Positions 51,527 to 60,284 are shown, numbered from the stretch's first letter. The stretch is 64,000 nt of DNA from Pseudonocardia alaniniphila (GCF_022524485.1 NZ_JAKXMK010000013.1:148628-212627); one strand, 5' to 3'. Notes: generated from the sequence alone by a model not told the origin. Numbers and translations: made by a program.

Positions 51527-52129
51527 GTGCGGATCCTGATCGCGGAGGACCAGGCGATGGTCCGCGGTGCGCTGGTGGCGCTGTTGGAGCTCGAAGACGA
51601 TGTGGAGGTCGTCGCTCAGGTCGCGCGGGGTGATGACGTGGTTCCCGCCGCCCGAGCGACCGAGCCGGACCTCGCCCTGCTCGACATCGAGATGCCAGGC
51701 GGTAACGGTCTCACGGCGACGGCCGCGCTCACCGCGGCGCTTCCCGGGTGCCGCGTCGTCGTGCTCACGACGTTCGGACGCGCGGGTTATCTCCGCCGGG
51801 CCATGAGCGCGGGCGCGTCCGGCTTCCTGCTCAAGGACGCTCCCTCCACCGAGTTGGCCAGGGCGCTGCGCAGGGTGCTCGGCGGGGAGCGGGTGGTGGA
51901 CCCGGGTCTCGCCGCACTCGCCCTCAGCGATGGGGAGAACCCGCTGACCGACCGCGAGCGTGACGTGCTGCGAGCCGCTGCCTGCGGGGCGCCGGTGGGC
52001 GACGTCGCCGGTAGGCTGTTCCTGTCCCGCGGCACCGTCCGCAACCATCTCTCCTCGGCGATCCGCAAGACCGGCACGCGGACCAGGATCGAGGCGGCCC
52101 GTGCGGCGGAGGAGCGTGGCTGGCTGTAG
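51527..52129 (+). CDS. LuxR/NarL-type response regulator
   Basis: A 200-residue regulator paired with the kinase just upstream. Receiver domain: VRILIAEDQAMVRGALVALL with acidic pocket, phosphoacceptor Asp in LALLDIEMPGGNGL (near 54), Thr in VVLTTFGR and Lys in GFLLKDAP. The C-terminal LuxR helix-turn-helix is LTDRERDVLRAAACGAPVGD followed by LSRGTVRNHLSSAIRK. It resembles DesR. Likely targets are the divergent BAAT operon or the nearby exporter, but no binding site is evident. Confidence 0.9.
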   Translation: MRILIAEDQAMVRGALVALLELEDDVEVVAQVARGDDVVPAARATEPDLALLDIEMPGGNGLTATAALTAALPGCRVVVLTTFGRAGYLRRAMSAGASGFLLKDAPSTELARALRRVLGGERVVDPGLAALALSDGENPLTDRERDVLRAAACGAPVGDVAGRLFLSRGTVRNHLSSAIRKTGTRTRIEAARAAEERGWL

Positions 52130-52132
52130 CCC

Positions 52133-52819
52133 TCACGCACCGCCCGTGTCGAGCAGGCCGGTCAGCACCCGGGGCAGTACGCCGTCGAGCATGTCGGTGT
52201 CCCGGGGTGGGGCAGGGGACGGGTCGGCGAACGCCGCGGCGAGGTGGGGGTGCCGCCCGGCGGTCACCACCGAGGCGAGGAACTCCGCCTGCGCCTCGTG
52301 CCATTCCGTCGTGCGTCCGCCCAGCTCCTTCTCGGTCCGCACGAGTAGCGCAACGAAGCCGTTGAGCAGGGCGAAGGCTTCCATCTTGGCCCTGGCCGGC
52401 GCGCCGAGACCCTGCATCGTGGTCAGCGCGTGCTCCAGGACGTCCACGGTGTTCGGGCCGAGGGCGACGCGCCCCGGAGAGATGTCGAGCATCCACGGGT
52501 GGCGCCGGTAGACGTCCCTGAGCCCGTGGGCCAGCGCGATGAGGTCGGCGCGCCAGTCGCCCGACGGGGGCCGGGAGAGGTCGATCTCCCCGGCGGCGGC
52601 GTCGGCCATGAGCTCCAGCAGCTCGTCGCGCGTCTCGACGTAGCGGTAGAGCGATGCGGCGCCTGCACCGATGGCCGCGGCGACCTTCCTCATGGAGACG
52701 GCGTCGAGACCGCCCTCGTCGGCGAGCTCCACCGCGGCCGCGGCGATCCGGGCCCTGCTGTGCTCGGGTGCGGGGCCCCGGCCTGACCGTTCCTGGCGCA
52801 GCCAGATGCTCCGGGCCAT
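52133..52819 (-). CDS. TetR-family repressor of a drug-type ABC exporter
   Basis: A 228-residue TetR protein. The DNA-binding helix-turn-helix is in RARIAAAAVELADEGGLDAV followed by RKVAAAIGAGAASLYRYVET. The C-terminal ligand domain resembles TetR_C/DNA-gyrase-type regulators of daunorubicin-like exporters, with DVYRRHPWMLDISPG. It is divergent from a DrrAB-type ABC exporter, separated by 76 bp containing repeated TGCGAACA and a TACTGC/GCAGTA inverted repeat, so autorepression and control of the exporter are likely. Its stop is 3 bp from the convergent response regulator stop. Confidence 0.88.
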   Translation of the reverse strand: MARSIWLRQERSGRGPAPEHSRARIAAAAVELADEGGLDAVSMRKVAAAIGAGAASLYRYVETRDELLELMADAAAGEIDLSRPPSGDWRADLIALAHGLRDVYRRHPWMLDISPGRVALGPNTVDVLEHALTTMQGLGAPARAKMEAFALLNGFVALLVRTEKELGGRTTEWHEAQAEFLASVVTAGRHPHLAAAFADPSPAPPRDTDMLDGVLPRVLTGLLDTGGA

Positions 52820-52830
52820 GGCGCCTCCTT

Positions 52831-52884
52831 TGCGAACAGTGTACCCAGTCGGTTACCCTCCTACTGCGAACACTGATTGCAGTA
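52831..52884. promoter_or_regulatory. Candidate TetR operator between repressor and exporter
   Basis: In the 76-bp divergent region, TGCGAACA occurs at 52831 and 52865, and TACTGC (52862-52867) pairs with GCAGTA (52879-52884). The second ends about 11 bp before the exporter ATG, near its ribosome-binding site. Placement fits an operator for the adjacent TetR protein. Confidence 0.5.
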
Positions 52885-52895
52885 TGGGAGGACTG

Positions 52896-53852
52896 ATGAC
52901 AGTTGCAGTGGTAGCAGAGGGCCTCGTACGGGCGTACGGCCCGGTGCGGGCGCTCGACGGGCTCGATCTCGAGGTCGCTCGCGGCAGCGTGTGCGCCGTG
53001 CTCGGGCCCAACGGGGCAGGCAAGACCACGGCCATCCGCGTGCTGGCCACCCTCACCGTGCCCGACGCCGGACGCGCCGCGGTGCTCGGCCACGACGTCG
53101 TGCGGGACGCCGCGGCGGTGCGCGCCTCGATCGGCCTCGCCGGGCAGCACGCCGCCGTGGACGACGATCTCACCGGCCGCGAGAACCTGGAGATCCTCGG
53201 CCGGATGCAGCACCTCGGCCGCCGCGGCGCCCGGAAACGCGCCGATGAGCTGCTGGACCGCTTCGATCTCGCAGACGCCGCCGATCGGCTGGTCAAGACC
53301 TGGTCAGGCGGAATGTCCAGACGGCTCGACCTGATCGCGAGCGTGGTCGTCGCGCCGCCCGTGCTGTTCCTGGACGAGCCGACGACCGGTCTCGACCCGG
53401 GCAGCCGCACCGAGATCTGGACGACGGTCCGCGAACTGGTGGCCGCCGGCACCACGGTGCTGCTCACCACCCAGTACCTGGAGGAGGCCGACCGGCTGGC
53501 CGACGACATCGTGATCGTCGACGGTGGACGCGCGGTCGCCACCGGCAGCCCGGACGTCCTCAAGGACTCGATCGGCGTCCGCGTCGACGTCCTGGTCGAG
53601 GCTCCTGCCGAGCTGCCCGCCGCCGCGGCCGCGATCGCTGCGTACACCCGTGGCGAGCCGGAGATCGACGAGGCGTCCCTGCGGATCAGCGCACCGGTCG
53701 CCGCGGCGGCCGTCACCGTGCCCAGCGTCGTGCGCATGCTCGACGCGGCAGGCGTGGCAGTGCTCGACGTCGGCATCCGCCGTCCGACGCTCGACGAGGT
53801 GTTCCTGCACCTCGTCGGCCGCCGGTCCCGGCAGGAGGAGGCAGCGGCATGA
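52896..53852 (+). CDS. ABC exporter ATPase, DrrA type
   Basis: A 318-residue ATPase of the daunorubicin-resistance subfamily. Walker A is LGPNGAGKTTAIRVLATL, the Q-loop GLAGQHAAVDDDLTG, signature WSGGMSRRLDLIASVV, Walker B LFLDEPTTGLDP and the switch His is Gln (LLTTQYLEEADRL), as usual in DrrA-like proteins. The C-terminal ~90 residues are the DrrA-specific extension ending RRPTLDEVFLHLVG. ATG 52896 has GGGAGGA close upstream. It overlaps the permease gene by 4 bp. Confidence 0.9.
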   Translation: MTVAVVAEGLVRAYGPVRALDGLDLEVARGSVCAVLGPNGAGKTTAIRVLATLTVPDAGRAAVLGHDVVRDAAAVRASIGLAGQHAAVDDDLTGRENLEILGRMQHLGRRGARKRADELLDRFDLADAADRLVKTWSGGMSRRLDLIASVVVAPPVLFLDEPTTGLDPGSRTEIWTTVRELVAAGTTVLLTTQYLEEADRLADDIVIVDGGRAVATGSPDVLKDSIGVRVDVLVEAPAELPAAAAAIAAYTRGEPEIDEASLRISAPVAAAAVTVPSVVRMLDAAGVAVLDVGIRRPTLDEVFLHLVGRRSRQEEAAA

Positions 53853-54658
53853 GCACCATCCCCATGGCCCCCACCCGCTCCCGCCCGGCCGTGGACGGCG
53901 CCGCGGCTGCCGCGCGTGTGCTCTTGAAGCTGCGCCACGACCCGGCCGGGATCGTCATCACTCTCTCCGCACCGGTCGTGCTCGTGCTCGTGTTCGGCTA
54001 CATCTTCGGCAGCGCCATCGCCGTGCCCGGCTCGGGCGACTACCGCGAGTTCCTCGTGCCCGGGCTGTTCGCCACCACCGCGTTCAACATCATCCCGTCG
54101 ATGATCACGATGGCGCGCGACAGCGGCCGCGGTGTCGTCGACCGGTTCCGCTCGATGCCGATCTCGCGGGTCGCGGTGCCGTTCGGGCAGGCGGCGGCGA
54201 CCGTGGTCTACGGGGTGCTCTGCCTGCTGCTGATGGCCGTCTGCGGCCTGCTGGTCGGCTGGCGGATCCAGACCGGGATCGCACCGGCGCTCGCTGCGCT
54301 GGGTCTGCTGGTGGCGTTCCAGTTCGCGGCCACCTGGATCGGCATGTTCCTGGGGTTGCTGATCGGGAAGGAGGAGACGGCGGGGCAACTGTCGGCGCTC
54401 GTCCTACCCGTGGTGATGCTGTCGAACGTCTTCGTCCCGACGGCAGGGATGCCGGCCTGGCTGCGGACGATCGCCGACTGGAACCCGGTCAGCGCGCTGG
54501 CGGCGGCCGTCCGCGAGCTCTGCGGCAACCCCACGGCACCGACGAACGGGGCGTGGCCGTTGGAGCATCCCGTGGTCGCCTCGCTGGGCTGGACGGCGCT
54601 TCTCCTGCTGGTGTTCGTGCCGCTCTGCACGGCCCGGTACGCGCGGCCGCACGCCTGA
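53849..54658 (+). CDS. ABC-2 exporter permease, DrrB type
   Basis: A 269-residue membrane subunit with six hydrophobic segments, starting GIVITLSAPVVLVLVFGYIF. It contains the ABC-2 family pattern VVDRFRSMPISRVAVPFGQA between segments 2 and 3 and VMLSNVFVPTAGMPAWL near the end. With the ATPase it forms an exporter for a hydrophobic compound, probably an antibiotic or other toxic molecule, controlled by the divergent TetR protein. It ends 18 bp before recO. Confidence 0.88.
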   Translation: MSTIPMAPTRSRPAVDGAAAAARVLLKLRHDPAGIVITLSAPVVLVLVFGYIFGSAIAVPGSGDYREFLVPGLFATTAFNIIPSMITMARDSGRGVVDRFRSMPISRVAVPFGQAAATVVYGVLCLLLMAVCGLLVGWRIQTGIAPALAALGLLVAFQFAATWIGMFLGLLIGKEETAGQLSALVLPVVMLSNVFVPTAGMPAWLRTIADWNPVSALAAAVRELCGNPTAPTNGAWPLEHPVVASLGWTALLLLVFVPLCTARYARPHA

Positions 54659-54676
54659 CCGCCGTAGGCTTGCGCG

Positions 54677-55480
54677 GTGAGCCTCTACCGCGACACCGGC
54701 CTGGTGCTGCGGGTGCAGAAGCTCGGCGAGGCCGACCGCATCGTCACGCTGCTCACCCGCCGCCGTGGCAAGGTGCGCGCTGTGGCCAAGGGGGTTCGGC
54801 GCACGAGGTCGCGGTGGGGCGCGCGGCTCGAGCCGTTCAACCACGTCGACGTGCAGTGCTACACCGGCCGCTCGCTCGACATCATCACTCAGGCCGAGAC
54901 CGTCGACGCGTTCGGCGTGGGCATCGTCGGCGACTACTCCCGCTACACAGCGGGCTGCGCCATCCTCGAGACGGCCGACCGGCTCGTCGCAGAGGAGGGC
55001 GAGCCTGCGATGCGGGTGTACCTGCTGCTGGTGGGGGCGATCCGCGCCCTGTCTGGCCGCGAGCGCGACCCGTCGCTCGTGCTGGATGCGTTCCTGCTGC
55101 GCGCGATGACGCACGCCGGATGGGCCCCCGCGATCAACGACTGCGCGCGCTGCGCCGAGCCCGGCCCGCACACGGCGTTCAACATCGCCGCCGGTGGGGC
55201 CGTGTGTCCGCGCTGCCGCCCACCCGGCTCGGTCATGCCGTCGCGGGAGACGTTCGCGCTGCTCGATGCCCTGTTGCACGGCGACTGGGACACCGCGGAC
55301 GCTGCCGCACCGGCCACCCGCCGCGACACCAGCGGGCTCGTGGCCGCGCACCTGCAGTGGCACATGGAGCGGCAGCTGAGGTCGTTGCCGCTGGTGGAGC
55401 GACGTTCGTTCACGCCTCCGGCGGAGTCACGAACCCGCAGCGCCGACTCGGAGCCTGTGGCGGCCGACGGTCGAGCGTGA
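54677..55480 (+). CDS. recO: DNA repair protein RecO
   Basis: Mediator of RecF-pathway recombination, 267 residues. The N-terminal OB fold begins LYRDTGLVLRVQKLGEADRIV and continues to QAETVDAFG; the helical C-terminal domain has a zinc finger with CARCAEPG and VCPRCRPPG. Start GTG 54677. In mycobacteria recO lies close to era and uppS; here a 6.5-kb block separates it from era and 3.6 kb from uppS. Confidence 0.92.
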   Translation: MSLYRDTGLVLRVQKLGEADRIVTLLTRRRGKVRAVAKGVRRTRSRWGARLEPFNHVDVQCYTGRSLDIITQAETVDAFGVGIVGDYSRYTAGCAILETADRLVAEEGEPAMRVYLLLVGAIRALSGRERDPSLVLDAFLLRAMTHAGWAPAINDCARCAEPGPHTAFNIAAGGAVCPRCRPPGSVMPSRETFALLDALLHGDWDTADAAAPATRRDTSGLVAAHLQWHMERQLRSLPLVERRSFTPPAESRTRSADSEPVAADGRA

Positions 55481-55559
55481 CGAGCGGGGCGTCGAGCAAC
55501 TCGGGCGTAGTGCAGAGCATTGGCAAGCAGCTGGCCTGCCTGCCGGAAGGGTGGTTGCA

Positions 55560-55955
55560 GTGAGCACCTACACAGTCCAGGCGAAGCGATGGGCGCGTGG
55601 CTGGGAGCTCCACATCGTCGATGCTGACGGCGCTGAGGTCGGCGCTACCCAGTCACGCACCATCGCCGGTGCCGACCGCATGGTGCGTGACTACCTCGCA
55701 CTGCTGTACGACGCCGATCCTGGCAGCTTCGAGTTCGACATCCGCCCGGATCTCGGCGCCGGCGTGGCTGCCGAGGTCGAGCAGGCGCGAAGTGCGACAC
55801 GGGAGGCCGAGCAGGCGCAGAAGGATGCGGCGAGGCGCTGGAGCGCGCTTGCCCATCACCTCAAAGAGAGGGTCGGCCTCACCGGCGGAGACGTCGCGGC
55901 AGTACTCGGCGTGTCCCCACAGCGGGTGTCACAGCTGACGAAGTCAGCAGGCTGA
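55560..55955 (+). CDS. HicB-like N-terminal domain with C-terminal helix-turn-helix
   Basis: GTG 55560 with GGAAGG upstream gives 131 residues. The first ~65 (YTVQAKRWARGWELHIVDAD) look like the partial RNase-H fold of HicB antitoxins. A charged helix of ~35 residues follows (AAEVEQARSATREAEQAQKD), and the end is a short helix-turn-helix (LTGGDVAAVLGVSPQRVSQL). No HicA toxin gene is adjacent. It may be a solitary regulator derived from a toxin-antitoxin pair. Confidence 0.65.
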   Translation: MSTYTVQAKRWARGWELHIVDADGAEVGATQSRTIAGADRMVRDYLALLYDADPGSFEFDIRPDLGAGVAAEVEQARSATREAEQAQKDAARRWSALAHHLKERVGLTGGDVAAVLGVSPQRVSQLTKSAG

Positions 55956-56035
55956 CAGCGGACGAACCGCCCCTCTCCGCATCGTGCCGAGAGGGCTCGT
56001 CGCTGGTGAGATCAGCGAGAGGGCCTCGGGGTGGC

Positions 56036-56272
56036 TCACTCGCCACGGACGTTGCGCAGGGCCTCGACAATGTCATCCGACGATGCCGAGCCGCGGTAGG
56101 TCCGTGCACGTTCCCGAACCTGGGCCCACCAGTCGTCCGGACGGGGTGTGGTGGCCAGCTCAGCGAGCGCTGCGAGCAGGTATTCCTGCAGCGACTGCCC
56201 GCTGCGCTCCGCTCGCGCGGCCAGCTCGCGCCGGACGTGCTCGGGGACGTTGCGGACGGTGATCGCGGTCAC
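56036..56272 (-). CDS. Orphan ribbon-helix-helix antitoxin (FitA/VapB-like)
   Basis: A 78-residue protein starting MTAITVRNVPEHVRRELAAR, then SGQSLQEYLLAALAELA: the beta-strand and two helices of FitA-type antitoxins. The C-terminal half (PDDWWAQVRERARTY) would normally bind a PIN-domain toxin. No PIN gene follows within the 80 bp to the next gene, nor is one found upstream, so it is solitary. It may retain autoregulation or neutralise a distant toxin. Confidence 0.75.
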   Translation of the reverse strand: MTAITVRNVPEHVRRELAARAERSGQSLQEYLLAALAELATTPRPDDWWAQVRERARTYRGSASSDDIVEALRNVRGE

Positions 56273-56387
56273 GCATGCAATCTAGCCGCACGCGATCAGG
56301 CCGCCGGGAGCTCATAGAGGCGCACGGCGTTGTCGGCGTCGCGTACCCCTGGTGCACACCCCGCTGATGGTGAGGGGGTGTGCTGCA

Positions 56388-57038
56388 TCAGGAGCCCAGG
56401 TAGCGCAGGATCGCCAGCACCCGCCTGCTGTACCCCGCCGCCTCGGCGATCCCGAGCTTCCCGAAGATCGACGCCACGTGCTTCTCCACGGCACTCACGG
56501 ACATGCGCAGCCGCTCCGCCGCACCGGCGTTCGTCAGCCCTTCGGCCATGGCGTCGAGGACGTCACGCTCGCGGGGGGTGAGGCGGGCGAGCGGGTCGGC
56601 ACGGGTGCCGCGGGCGAGCAGTTGGCGCACCACCTCCGGGTCGAACGCCGCCCCGCCCGCGCCGACGCGTTCGAGCGCGTCGAGGAACTCGCCGACCTGG
56701 GCCACCCGGTCCTTGAGCAGGTAGCCGACCTTCGCTCCCTCGTCGCCGATGAGCTGCGCGGCGTGCCGCCTCTCCACGTACTGGGAGAGCACCAGCACCC
56801 CGACGGCCGGCCAGCGTCGGCGGATCTCCAGCGCCGCGACGATCCCCTCGTCGCTGTGCGTCGGCGGCATCCGGACGTCGGCGACCACGACGTCGGGACG
56901 GTCCTTCTCGACGGCGCCGAGGAGCGCGCGGGCGTCCCCGACCGCGGCCACGACCTCGTGCCCTTCGTCGGCGAGCAGCCGGACGAGCCCTTCACGAAGA
57001 AGGGCCGAATCCTCGGCGATGGTGACGCGCAGGCTCAT
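56388..57038 (-). CDS. LuxR/NarL-type response regulator
   Basis: A 216-residue regulator. The receiver begins LRVTIAEDSALLREGLVRLL, with phosphoacceptor Asp in VVVADVRMPPTHSDEG (near 55), Ser in VLVLSQYVE and Lys in VGYLLKDRV. The C-terminal helix-turn-helix is LTPRERDVLDAMAEGLTNAG then LRMSVSAVEKHVASIFGKLG. The insertion PPTHSDEG after the Asp is typical of this actinobacterial subgroup. It overlaps the kinase gene by 4 bp (ATGA). Confidence 0.92.
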   Translation of the reverse strand: MSLRVTIAEDSALLREGLVRLLADEGHEVVAAVGDARALLGAVEKDRPDVVVADVRMPPTHSDEGIVAALEIRRRWPAVGVLVLSQYVERRHAAQLIGDEGAKVGYLLKDRVAQVGEFLDALERVGAGGAAFDPEVVRQLLARGTRADPLARLTPRERDVLDAMAEGLTNAGAAERLRMSVSAVEKHVASIFGKLGIAEAAGYSRRVLAILRYLGS

Positions 57039-58240
57039 GCGGTCCTTCCGGGGAGCACCGCGTGCGCGGGCTCGACGACGGGCAGGTGCGCCGCGATCAG
57101 CGTGCCGGCGCCGGGCGGGCTCTCCACCGTCAGCTCGCCGTCGACGGCGGCCACCCGGCGCGCCAGGCCGGCCAGGCCGATGCCCGCGGGGTCGGCGCCG
57201 CCGCACCCGTCGTCGCGGATGCTGACGTGCAGCGCGGAGGCCATGGTCCCCACCTCGATCGTCACGGCCGTGGCTCCGGAGTGCTTCGCCGCGTTGGTGA
57301 CGGCCTCGCAGGCGACGAACCATGCGGCGGCCCGTACGGCGGCGGGAGGCTCGGTCGCGAGCGTGCAGGTGATCCGCACCGGGAGCGGCGCCCGTTCGGC
57401 CACGGACTCGAGGGCGGCGCCAAGACCCTCGGTGTCCAGCGCCGCCGGATAGACCCGCCACGAGACGTCCCGCAGTTCGACGAGGGCCCGCTGCGCCTCC
57501 TCGTGCGCCTGCGCAACGAGTTCGGCGGCGCGGTCGGGGTGGCGGCGCGCCCTGCCGAGCAGCATGCCGAGGGCGACGAGCCGCTGCTGCACGCCGTCGT
57601 GGAGGTCGCGCTCGATGCGCCTGCGCTCGTCGTCGACGGCGGCGACGACGGCATCGCGGGTGCTCGCCAGTTCGACGACGCGCCGGGTGAGCTGCTCCTC
57701 CCGCGACGGCGCGAGCAGCCGGGCGAGCAGCGCCCGCTCCCACCGGACGGCGACCGCCGCCCCGGCGATGCCGAGGTAGAGCAGCACCACCCCGGAAGCG
57801 GCGTAGTAGAGGACGATCTCGCCGGTGACCACGGCGGCAGGTGGCCCGTCCAGGACCCACGGTGTGCCGCTGATCCAGGACCACAGGAGCGTGATCGCGA
57901 ACCCCGTGCCCCCGACGAGCAGGGCGATCACGATCCCGCCCAGGAAGGCCACGGGCAACCGGGCGCCCAGGTAGCGCAGCGCCCGCGGGGCCGACGGTGC
58001 GGCGGTCGCCGCGCCGACCCCGCCGAGCCATGTCGTTACGCGGGAGCGCTCGACGCCGGCCAGGCGGCTCGCCACTGCGGCCACGGACAGCCGGGCGGCG
58101 GGGACGAGCAGGGCGATCGCGGCCGGCAGCAGGAGAAGTACGTGAGCGGCGGCCGTCAGGGCACAGAGGGCGAGCCCGGCGCCCATCCGGGCGGCCCGCC
58201 TGATCGTCCCCACGATCGGGAGGCTACTGGTGGGGGCCAC
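57035..58240 (-). CDS. NarL-type sensor histidine kinase
   Basis: A 401-residue kinase. Four hydrophobic segments (around residues 20-55 and 95-165) form a membrane sensor region; the linker leads to the HisKA_3 helix DDERRRIERDLHDGVQQRLV (His near 216) and an HATPase domain (FVACEAVTNAAKHSGAT, DDGCGGADPAGIGLAGLARR). The first 60 residues resemble the 'sensor domain' found in Streptomyces kinases with this regulator type. GTG 58240 overlaps the upstream DedA gene end by 17 bp. Signal unknown. Confidence 0.88.
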   Translation of the reverse strand: MAPTSSLPIVGTIRRAARMGAGLALCALTAAAHVLLLLPAAIALLVPAARLSVAAVASRLAGVERSRVTTWLGGVGAATAAPSAPRALRYLGARLPVAFLGGIVIALLVGGTGFAITLLWSWISGTPWVLDGPPAAVVTGEIVLYYAASGVVLLYLGIAGAAVAVRWERALLARLLAPSREEQLTRRVVELASTRDAVVAAVDDERRRIERDLHDGVQQRLVALGMLLGRARRHPDRAAELVAQAHEEAQRALVELRDVSWRVYPAALDTEGLGAALESVAERAPLPVRITCTLATEPPAAVRAAAWFVACEAVTNAAKHSGATAVTIEVGTMASALHVSIRDDGCGGADPAGIGLAGLARRVAAVDGELTVESPPGAGTLIAAHLPVVEPAHAVLPGRTA

Positions 58241-58982
58241 GCCGCATCGGCGGCCCGACCGGTCCGGGACGAACGGCGGGGATCCGCTCGGTGACGGCGA
58301 CGGCGTCGATCACCGGGATCTGCTCGGTGGGGCTCTCGGAGAGGGGGACCTCCTCGACGTCCTGCTTGCGCCGGGCGACCCGCTTCGCGACGAAGATGGC
58401 CACAGCCAGCACGATCGCCACGAGCACCACCTTCGAGGCGATTCCCGCGTACTGCTCGACGATGTGCCAGTTCTCCCCGAGGGTGTAGCCGGCCATCACG
58501 AACGCGGTGTTCCAGATCAGGCTGCCGGCCGTTGTGAGCCCGGCGAACAGGAGCGGGTTCATCCGCTCGACGCCCGCCGGCACCGAGATGAGGCTGCGCA
58601 CCAGCGGCACCATCCGGCCGAGGAACACGGCCTTGTTGCCGTGCCGGGCGAACCACTCCTCCGCCTTGTCGACGTCACGCAGGTTCACGAGCGGCATGCG
58701 ATCGACGACCGCGCGCAGCCGGTCCCGGCCGAGCGCGGCGCCGATCCCGTACAGCGCCAGCGCCCCGACGAGCGAGCCGAGCGTGGTCCACACGATCGCG
58801 GCGACGACGCTCATCTCGCCACGGGCCGCGGCGAAACCTGCGAGCGGGAGGAAGACCTCGCTGGGGAGCGGGGGGAACACGTTCTCTAGGGCGATGGCGA
58901 GTCCGACGCCGGGAGCGCCGAGGGCGTCCATCAGGGCGACGACCCAGCCCACCACGCCATCGAGCTCAGGAGGGGAGACCAT
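58224..58982 (-). CDS. DedA-family membrane protein
   Basis: A 252-residue VTT/DedA protein, a family involved in lipid-carrier (undecaprenyl phosphate or phospholipid) flipping. Signature regions: ALENVFPPLPSEVFLPLAGF, GSLVGALALYGIGAALGRDR, and FLGRMVPLVRSLISVPAGVE containing the conserved Arg residues. The C-terminal ~45 residues are charged and cytoplasmic. It is divergent from uppS, which makes undecaprenyl diphosphate, with 97 bp between them; this proximity is suggestive for shared function. Its end overlaps the kinase gene. Confidence 0.88.
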   Translation of the reverse strand: MVSPPELDGVVGWVVALMDALGAPGVGLAIALENVFPPLPSEVFLPLAGFAAARGEMSVVAAIVWTTLGSLVGALALYGIGAALGRDRLRAVVDRMPLVNLRDVDKAEEWFARHGNKAVFLGRMVPLVRSLISVPAGVERMNPLLFAGLTTAGSLIWNTAFVMAGYTLGENWHIVEQYAGIASKVVLVAIVLAVAIFVAKRVARRKQDVEEVPLSESPTEQIPVIDAVAVTERIPAVRPGPVGPPMRRGPHQ

Positions 58983-59079
58983 GCCGATGATGGTAGGAAA
59001 GTCCGTTCCGCCCGGAACTGGGGCGCTCGCCGGATGCACCCTGCGGTCGCCCTCACCCCCCTCCGTAGGGTGGCCAGCC

Positions 59080-59865
59080 ATGGCACGTTTCCAGCCCCCG
59101 CCACCGCATCCGTCGGGCGCACGGCCCCCCGCCATCCCCCGTGAGCTGGTTCCGAACCACGTCGCGCTCGTCATGGACGGCAACGGCCGCTGGGCCAACG
59201 CCCGGGGGTTGCCCCGCATCGAAGGGCACCGGCGCGGCGAGGCCTCGCTCATGGACGTCGCCCGTGGAGCGATCGACATCGGCGTCCGCTGGCTCTCCGC
59301 CTACGCCTTCTCCACGGAGAACTGGAAGCGCAGCCCCGACGAGGTGCGGTTCCTCATGGGCTTCAACCGCGACGTCATCCGCCGCCGCGTCGACGAGATG
59401 GACGCGATGGGCGTCCGGGTCCGGTGGGCGGGACGGCGGCCCCGGCTGTGGCGTTCGGTGATCAAGGAGCTGGAGATCGCCGAGGAGAAGACGAGGCACA
59501 ACGACGTCCTGACGCTCACCATGTGCGTCAACTACGGCGGGCGCGCCGAGATCGCCGATGCCGTACGGAAGGTCGCGCAGCTCGCCGTCGACGGCCGGAT
59601 CCGCCCGGACAAGATCGACGAGCGCACGATCGCCCGCTACCTCGACGAGCCGGATATGCCGGACGTCGACCTGTTCGTGCGCTCGTCGGGCGAGCAGCGC
59701 ACGTCGAACTTCCTGCTCTGGCAGTCGGCCTACGCGGAGATGGTCTTCCTCGACACCCTCTTCCCCGACTTCGACCGCCGCCATCTCTGGGAGGCGATCG
59801 AGATCTACGCACGCCGCGACCGCCGCTTCGGCGGGGCGCTCGACAAGCCGGGAGCGGCGTCGTGA
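59080..59865 (+). CDS. uppS: Isoprenyl transferase (cis-prenyl/undecaprenyl diphosphate synthase)
   Basis: Builds long-chain cis-polyprenyl diphosphate for cell-wall carrier lipid, 261 residues. The catalytic Asp is in HVALVMDGNGRWAN near residue 34; other family blocks are GEASLMDVARGAIDIG, LSAYAFSTENWKRS, TLTMCVNYGGRAEI and DLFVRSSGEQRTSNFLLWQS. It corresponds to mycobacterial Rv2361c by position and type. Its stop overlaps the next gene's GTG (GTGA). Confidence 0.94.
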   Translation: MARFQPPPPHPSGARPPAIPRELVPNHVALVMDGNGRWANARGLPRIEGHRRGEASLMDVARGAIDIGVRWLSAYAFSTENWKRSPDEVRFLMGFNRDVIRRRVDEMDAMGVRVRWAGRRPRLWRSVIKELEIAEEKTRHNDVLTLTMCVNYGGRAEIADAVRKVAQLAVDGRIRPDKIDERTIARYLDEPDMPDVDLFVRSSGEQRTSNFLLWQSAYAEMVFLDTLFPDFDRRHLWEAIEIYARRDRRFGGALDKPGAAS

Positions 59866-60284
59866 GCGGCCGCTCGATCCCCGAGATGCTCGGCATCGCA
59901 CGGCAGGCGCTGGAGCGCTTCCACGACGTCACCACCGACGACGACGGCGCACTCACCTTCGCCCACGGCGGGGTCGTCTGCGCTCTGCAAGGGCTGGAAC
60001 TGGAGGAAGGCCTGCCGGTCCTCAACCTCACGTGCGTGGTGGCCTGGGACCTGCCGGTGGAGTCGGACGTGCCCACGCGCGTCGCGCTCGGCGCAGGAGA
60101 GGGACTCTTCGGCACCCCGCGGGTGATCCGCGGCCAGAACGGCTGGGATGTGACCTTGCGCTACGCCTTCCCGGCGAGCGGACTCGACGAGAAGGCGATG
60201 GGCACGCTGCTGATGCTGGTGGTGAGCAGCGCATCGAGCATGCGAGCGGAGCTCACGAGCGAGCAGAGCAGTGTGGAGCCGTAG
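59862..60284 (+). CDS. YbjN/type III chaperone-like conserved protein
   Basis: A 140-residue protein overlapping uppS by 4 bp (GTGA). It begins SIPEMLGIARQALERFHDVT; the middle (TFAHGGVVCALQGLELEEGL, TCVVAWDLPVESDV) and the long C-terminal helix (EKAMGTLLMLVVSSASSMRA) suggest the YbjN/type III secretion chaperone fold, a small intracellular alpha/beta protein. Function is unknown. The stop codon is within the stem of the terminator at 60272. Confidence 0.65.
   Translation: MSGRSIPEMLGIARQALERFHDVTTDDDGALTFAHGGVVCALQGLELEEGLPVLNLTCVVAWDLPVESDVPTRVALGAGEGLFGTPRVIRGQNGWDVTLRYAFPASGLDEKAMGTLLMLVVSSASSMRAELTSEQSSVEP

Noticed and set aside
56285..56357. Minus-strand codons reading DADNAVRLYELPAA before a stop, like the end of a PIN-domain or other enzyme
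   Set aside because: Too short, and no upstream continuation in frame; insufficient to call a pseudogene.
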